Part shown: one piece after another, positions 61,848-64,000 of the stretch
How the letters are laid out: the number at the start of each line of letters is the position of its first letter
Numbering within the stretch: position 1 is the first letter of the stretch
The notes under the pieces: model-generated
The model's database searches: none
Told to the model about the DNA's origin: nothing
What the model saw: the letters and a program-made list of their open reading frames with translations, nothing else
Program-made: the position numbers and the translations under genes
Assembly (NCBI GenBank): GCA_017871115.1
Contig: JAFCIZ010000001.1
Location: 4,445,501-4,509,500, forward strand
Source of the DNA: Cunninghamella blakesleeana
Lineage: Eukaryota > Mucoromycota > Mucoromycetes > Mucorales > Cunninghamellaceae
Direction of reading: 5' to 3'
Length of the DNA: 64,000 nucleotides

Positions 61848-61858
61848 CGGAATTTAAA
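61848..61858 (+). promoter_or_regulatory. CGGAATTTAAA promoter element (copy 4)
   Basis: GCGGAATTTAAA between divergent RPN8 and EMC4, in sense with EMC4 and 109 nt before its ATG (129 nt from the RPN8 ATG). Confidence 0.55.
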
Positions 61859-61966
61859 TTAGACAATCAAAAAAAGGCTGAAATTTATTTAAAAGCTTCT
61901 TTCTCTTCTCTTCTTTATATACTTTTTATTAATAAAACAATTTAATATATATATATATATTTTAAT

Positions 61967-62254
61967 ATGGCTAAATGGACTATAGATTATACTTCTATTA
62001 ATACTACTTCAAAGTAAATTTAATAATAATAGCAGGCGTAGTATTAAAATGAATATATTTAATATAGTTAAATTCCACGTAGTATGATGATAGTCATCTT
62101 GATAGAATATTAATATTGTATAATTTTATTAATAGGAAATTGAGTAATCCAATAGGTTATGAACCTTCAGCCTTACAGTCTCGTAATGGATTGGTATAAC
62201 ATATTACATAACAAAAAAAAAAAAAAAAAAAACCAAAGTGATCCTTATTTTTAT

Positions 62255-62299
<45 letters not shown>

Positions 62300-63003
62300 T
62301 ATAAAAATATTACTGAAAAGTTAAGATCTAAATGTAATTATTTTATTTGTTATTACTATAACTGGTATTTAGAAATCTACGCGACAAAATCAAACGGACC
62401 ATAATGATGTTGAAATGAAAATTAAAAGAGCTTGGGACGTGGCAATGGGGCCAGCTAAGAGTATACCTATGAATGCCATTATGATTTATATGAGTGGAAA
62501 CGGCGTACAAATTTTTTCAGTTATGATTACGGCCATGTTATTCATAAACCCTATCAAGGCTATTATGACTATTGGACAAAGTATGTTATATTAAAGATTT
62601 ATTGTTATTATCATTATTATTATTAAAACAACAACAACAAACAAACAGCAATAAAACGAAAAGAAAAAAAAAATATATACAAAAAACGGGTTTTTAAGGT
62701 TTTTATAAAATAGGGTTAAGGAAATATCTATAGTAATATTTCATATGATGATACAACTAACTAAAAAAAATAATATTTTTCTTCCTTATTTTTAAAAAAG
62801 CTTTTGAACGGTTCGAAACTAAAGGATCAACACAACCTGGTGCAGATTTATTATTGGCAAAACTAACCTTTATTGGATTACACCTTTTAACTATTTGTTT
62901 AGGCATTTATAAGCTCAATGGGATGGGATTATTACCGACAACAACCTCAGATTGGTTAGCATTTTTACCTCCAAAACAAGTTATAGAATACGCATCTATT
63001 TAA
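61967..63003 (+). CDS. EMC4: ER membrane protein complex subunit 4
   Basis: Four exons (61967-62013, 62136-62193, 62373-62580, 62801-63003), 171 residues, within the family range (~180). Blocks: NPIGYEPSALQSRNG; RAWDVAMGPAKSIPMNAIMI with the hallmark GPAK(S/N)IPMN; MYMSGNGVQIFSVMITAMLF; and two hydrophobic segments (VQIFSVMITAMLFI and LLLAKLTFIGLHLLTICLGI). The end DWLAFLPPKQVIEYAS is diagnostic. EMC inserts tail-anchored and multipass proteins into the ER membrane. Intron 2 contains a 39-A homopolymer. Confidence 0.95.
62259..62297 (+). repeat. A39 homopolymer in EMC4 intron 2
   Basis: Thirty-nine consecutive A, preceded by another A run at about 62211-62232. Length may be unstable or mis-assembled. 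Confidence 0.85.
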
Positions 63004-63279
63004 ATTATAATTATAATAAAAATTAAAATTAAAAACGCTTTGATTATTTAGAATAAAAAAAAAACATGATACGAATATATTATCATTTTATTTAACATCA
63101 TTACTATTTTCTAAAGAAAAAAAAAAGCTATATAATTGTTTTTTTTGTTAAATAATAAAAATCAATGAAAAGGAAATTATTATGTATATAAATAAAAATA
63201 AAAATAAAATAAAAAAAAGGCAAATGATTAAAAATTAATAATTATTTTCTGTAAGAACGTTATAATATATTTAAAATAA

Positions 63280-64000
63280 TTAATTTTGTAATGGTCGAAT
63301 AAATACATCTTCTGATCCATCAATATAGTACATGTGATAGGTATCTTGGTCGATTTTATATTGAAGATGGGATCGTACATATATTTCATTAAGTTTTTCA
63401 TTTTGAAGTCGTAAATTTCTATTAAAAAATTAATAACAATATTAATTAGTAGAATGATAATAGATATTATATTTTTATTTTATTTTATAATTTATTTTTA
63501 CCTCTTCAAATAAGATGGCTTCATTAACGTAGTATCTACGCCTTCAGTTGGATTAATCCAATTCATATAGCTACTAATATAATTTTCATATTGATCTTCT
63601 TTACTAGGCTCCAACATATAGTCATTAGGTCCAACTAATTGAATAGTCATTTCTCCTTTTTCTTTATCCTGTATTTTTTTTTAAAATAAATAAATAAAAA
63701 CAAAATAATAACAGTGTTAGTATAAGCTCCTATATGTATATATGAGATATGTATTTCACTTACAAAATCAATTTTATACAAGTTTTCTTCAGACCCAATA
63801 ATTTCTTCGGCGAGTAACCTGTATACTGATAAAATACGTGGTGATGACATGTTTAATTCTTGGTCGCTGCGGAATAATCTTAAAAGTTTTACAGAATCAG
63901 CATCGACAGTTACAGCTTGTATCTAGATGGGAAAATAATAATAATAATGTTGTTTTTTAAAGTTAATTAGTTTCACATTTTTATTTATTTATTTATTTAT
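63280..64000 (-). CDS. SIN3: Sin3 transcriptional corepressor, C-terminal exons (partial)
   Basis: Three complete exons (63922-63764, 63668-63502, 63418-63280) belong to a gene entering from the right edge. They read QAVTVDADSVKLLRLFRSDQ, RILSVYRLLAEEIIGSEENL, EMTIQLVGPND, YENYISSYMNWINPTEG, KPSYLKRNLR and end YYIDGSEDVFIRPLQN. The order and spacing match the Sin3 C-terminal domain of human SIN3A (STYQRKAEQLMSDENCF, VQLTIELLD, WSDYVERYM, KPVFLPRNLR, YKMVYVIKSEDYMYRR). Sin3 is the scaffold of Rpd3-type histone deacetylase complexes. The protein ends about 20 residues after the YYIDGSED block, shorter than the animal proteins. Confidence 0.82.

Overview
This 64 kb window is nuclear DNA of a very AT-rich filamentous fungus. 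The genes are intron-dense, with mostly 50-150 nt GT-AG introns, and intergenic DNA is full of A/T runs. The gene set combines fungal features (an Msb1/Mug8-type RhoGAP-like protein, Sds3 and Sin3, Rna14) with features that ascomycete yeasts have lost (an augmin HAUS4-like subunit and what looks like a U12-type AT-AC intron). That combination fits an early-diverging fungus, most likely Mucoromycota. This placement is an inference. Lipoyl synthase argues for a normal respiring mitochondrion, not an anaerobic chytrid.

Left third (1-25.6 kb): 5' part of an NMA111 HtrA-type serine protease (-, runs off the left edge); a class-16 methyltransferase (-); clathrin light chain (-) divergent from a HAUS4-like augmin subunit (+); sorting nexin 3 (-); an intronless NuiA-fold protein (-); ribosomal protein L17/uL22 (-); nucleoporin Nup93/Nic96 (-, 12 exons) divergent from lipoyl synthase (+); an unknown Asn-rich protein (+) with a perfect RFX X-box palindrome upstream; an unknown two-TM protein (+).

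Middle (25.6-44.5 kb): ribosomal protein L4/uL4 (+), a 2,088-residue kinesin-4-like motor (+), a TALE homeodomain protein (+), and the Msb1/Mug8 RhoGAP-like protein (-). Gene-free stretches of 2.2 and 2.6 kb flank the homeobox gene.

Right third (44.5-64 kb): CSTF3/Rna14 (+), a five-unit polyubiquitin gene (-), a small unknown gene (-), SDS22 (+), a decayed pseudogene (+), an Sds3/BRMS1-type corepressor subunit (+) carrying the AT-AC intron, proteasome subunit Rpn8 (-) divergent from EMC4 (+), and the C-terminal exons of Sin3 (-, runs off the right edge). Sds3 and Sin3 belong to the same histone deacetylase complex and lie under 4 kb apart.

Most exon chains below were joined by hand from GT/AG sites, and their lengths were checked to be divisible by three. 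The most interesting signals are: (1) the ATATCC...TCCTTAAC...AC intron in the Sds3 gene; (2) a CGGA(A/G)(C)TTTAAA-type element, sense-oriented about 75-180 nt upstream of six housekeeping ATGs (after removing a 5' UTR intron); (3) a shared ATACATGGATA + (GGAT)n block in the long first introns of both ribosomal protein genes; (4) the HAUS4 homologue.
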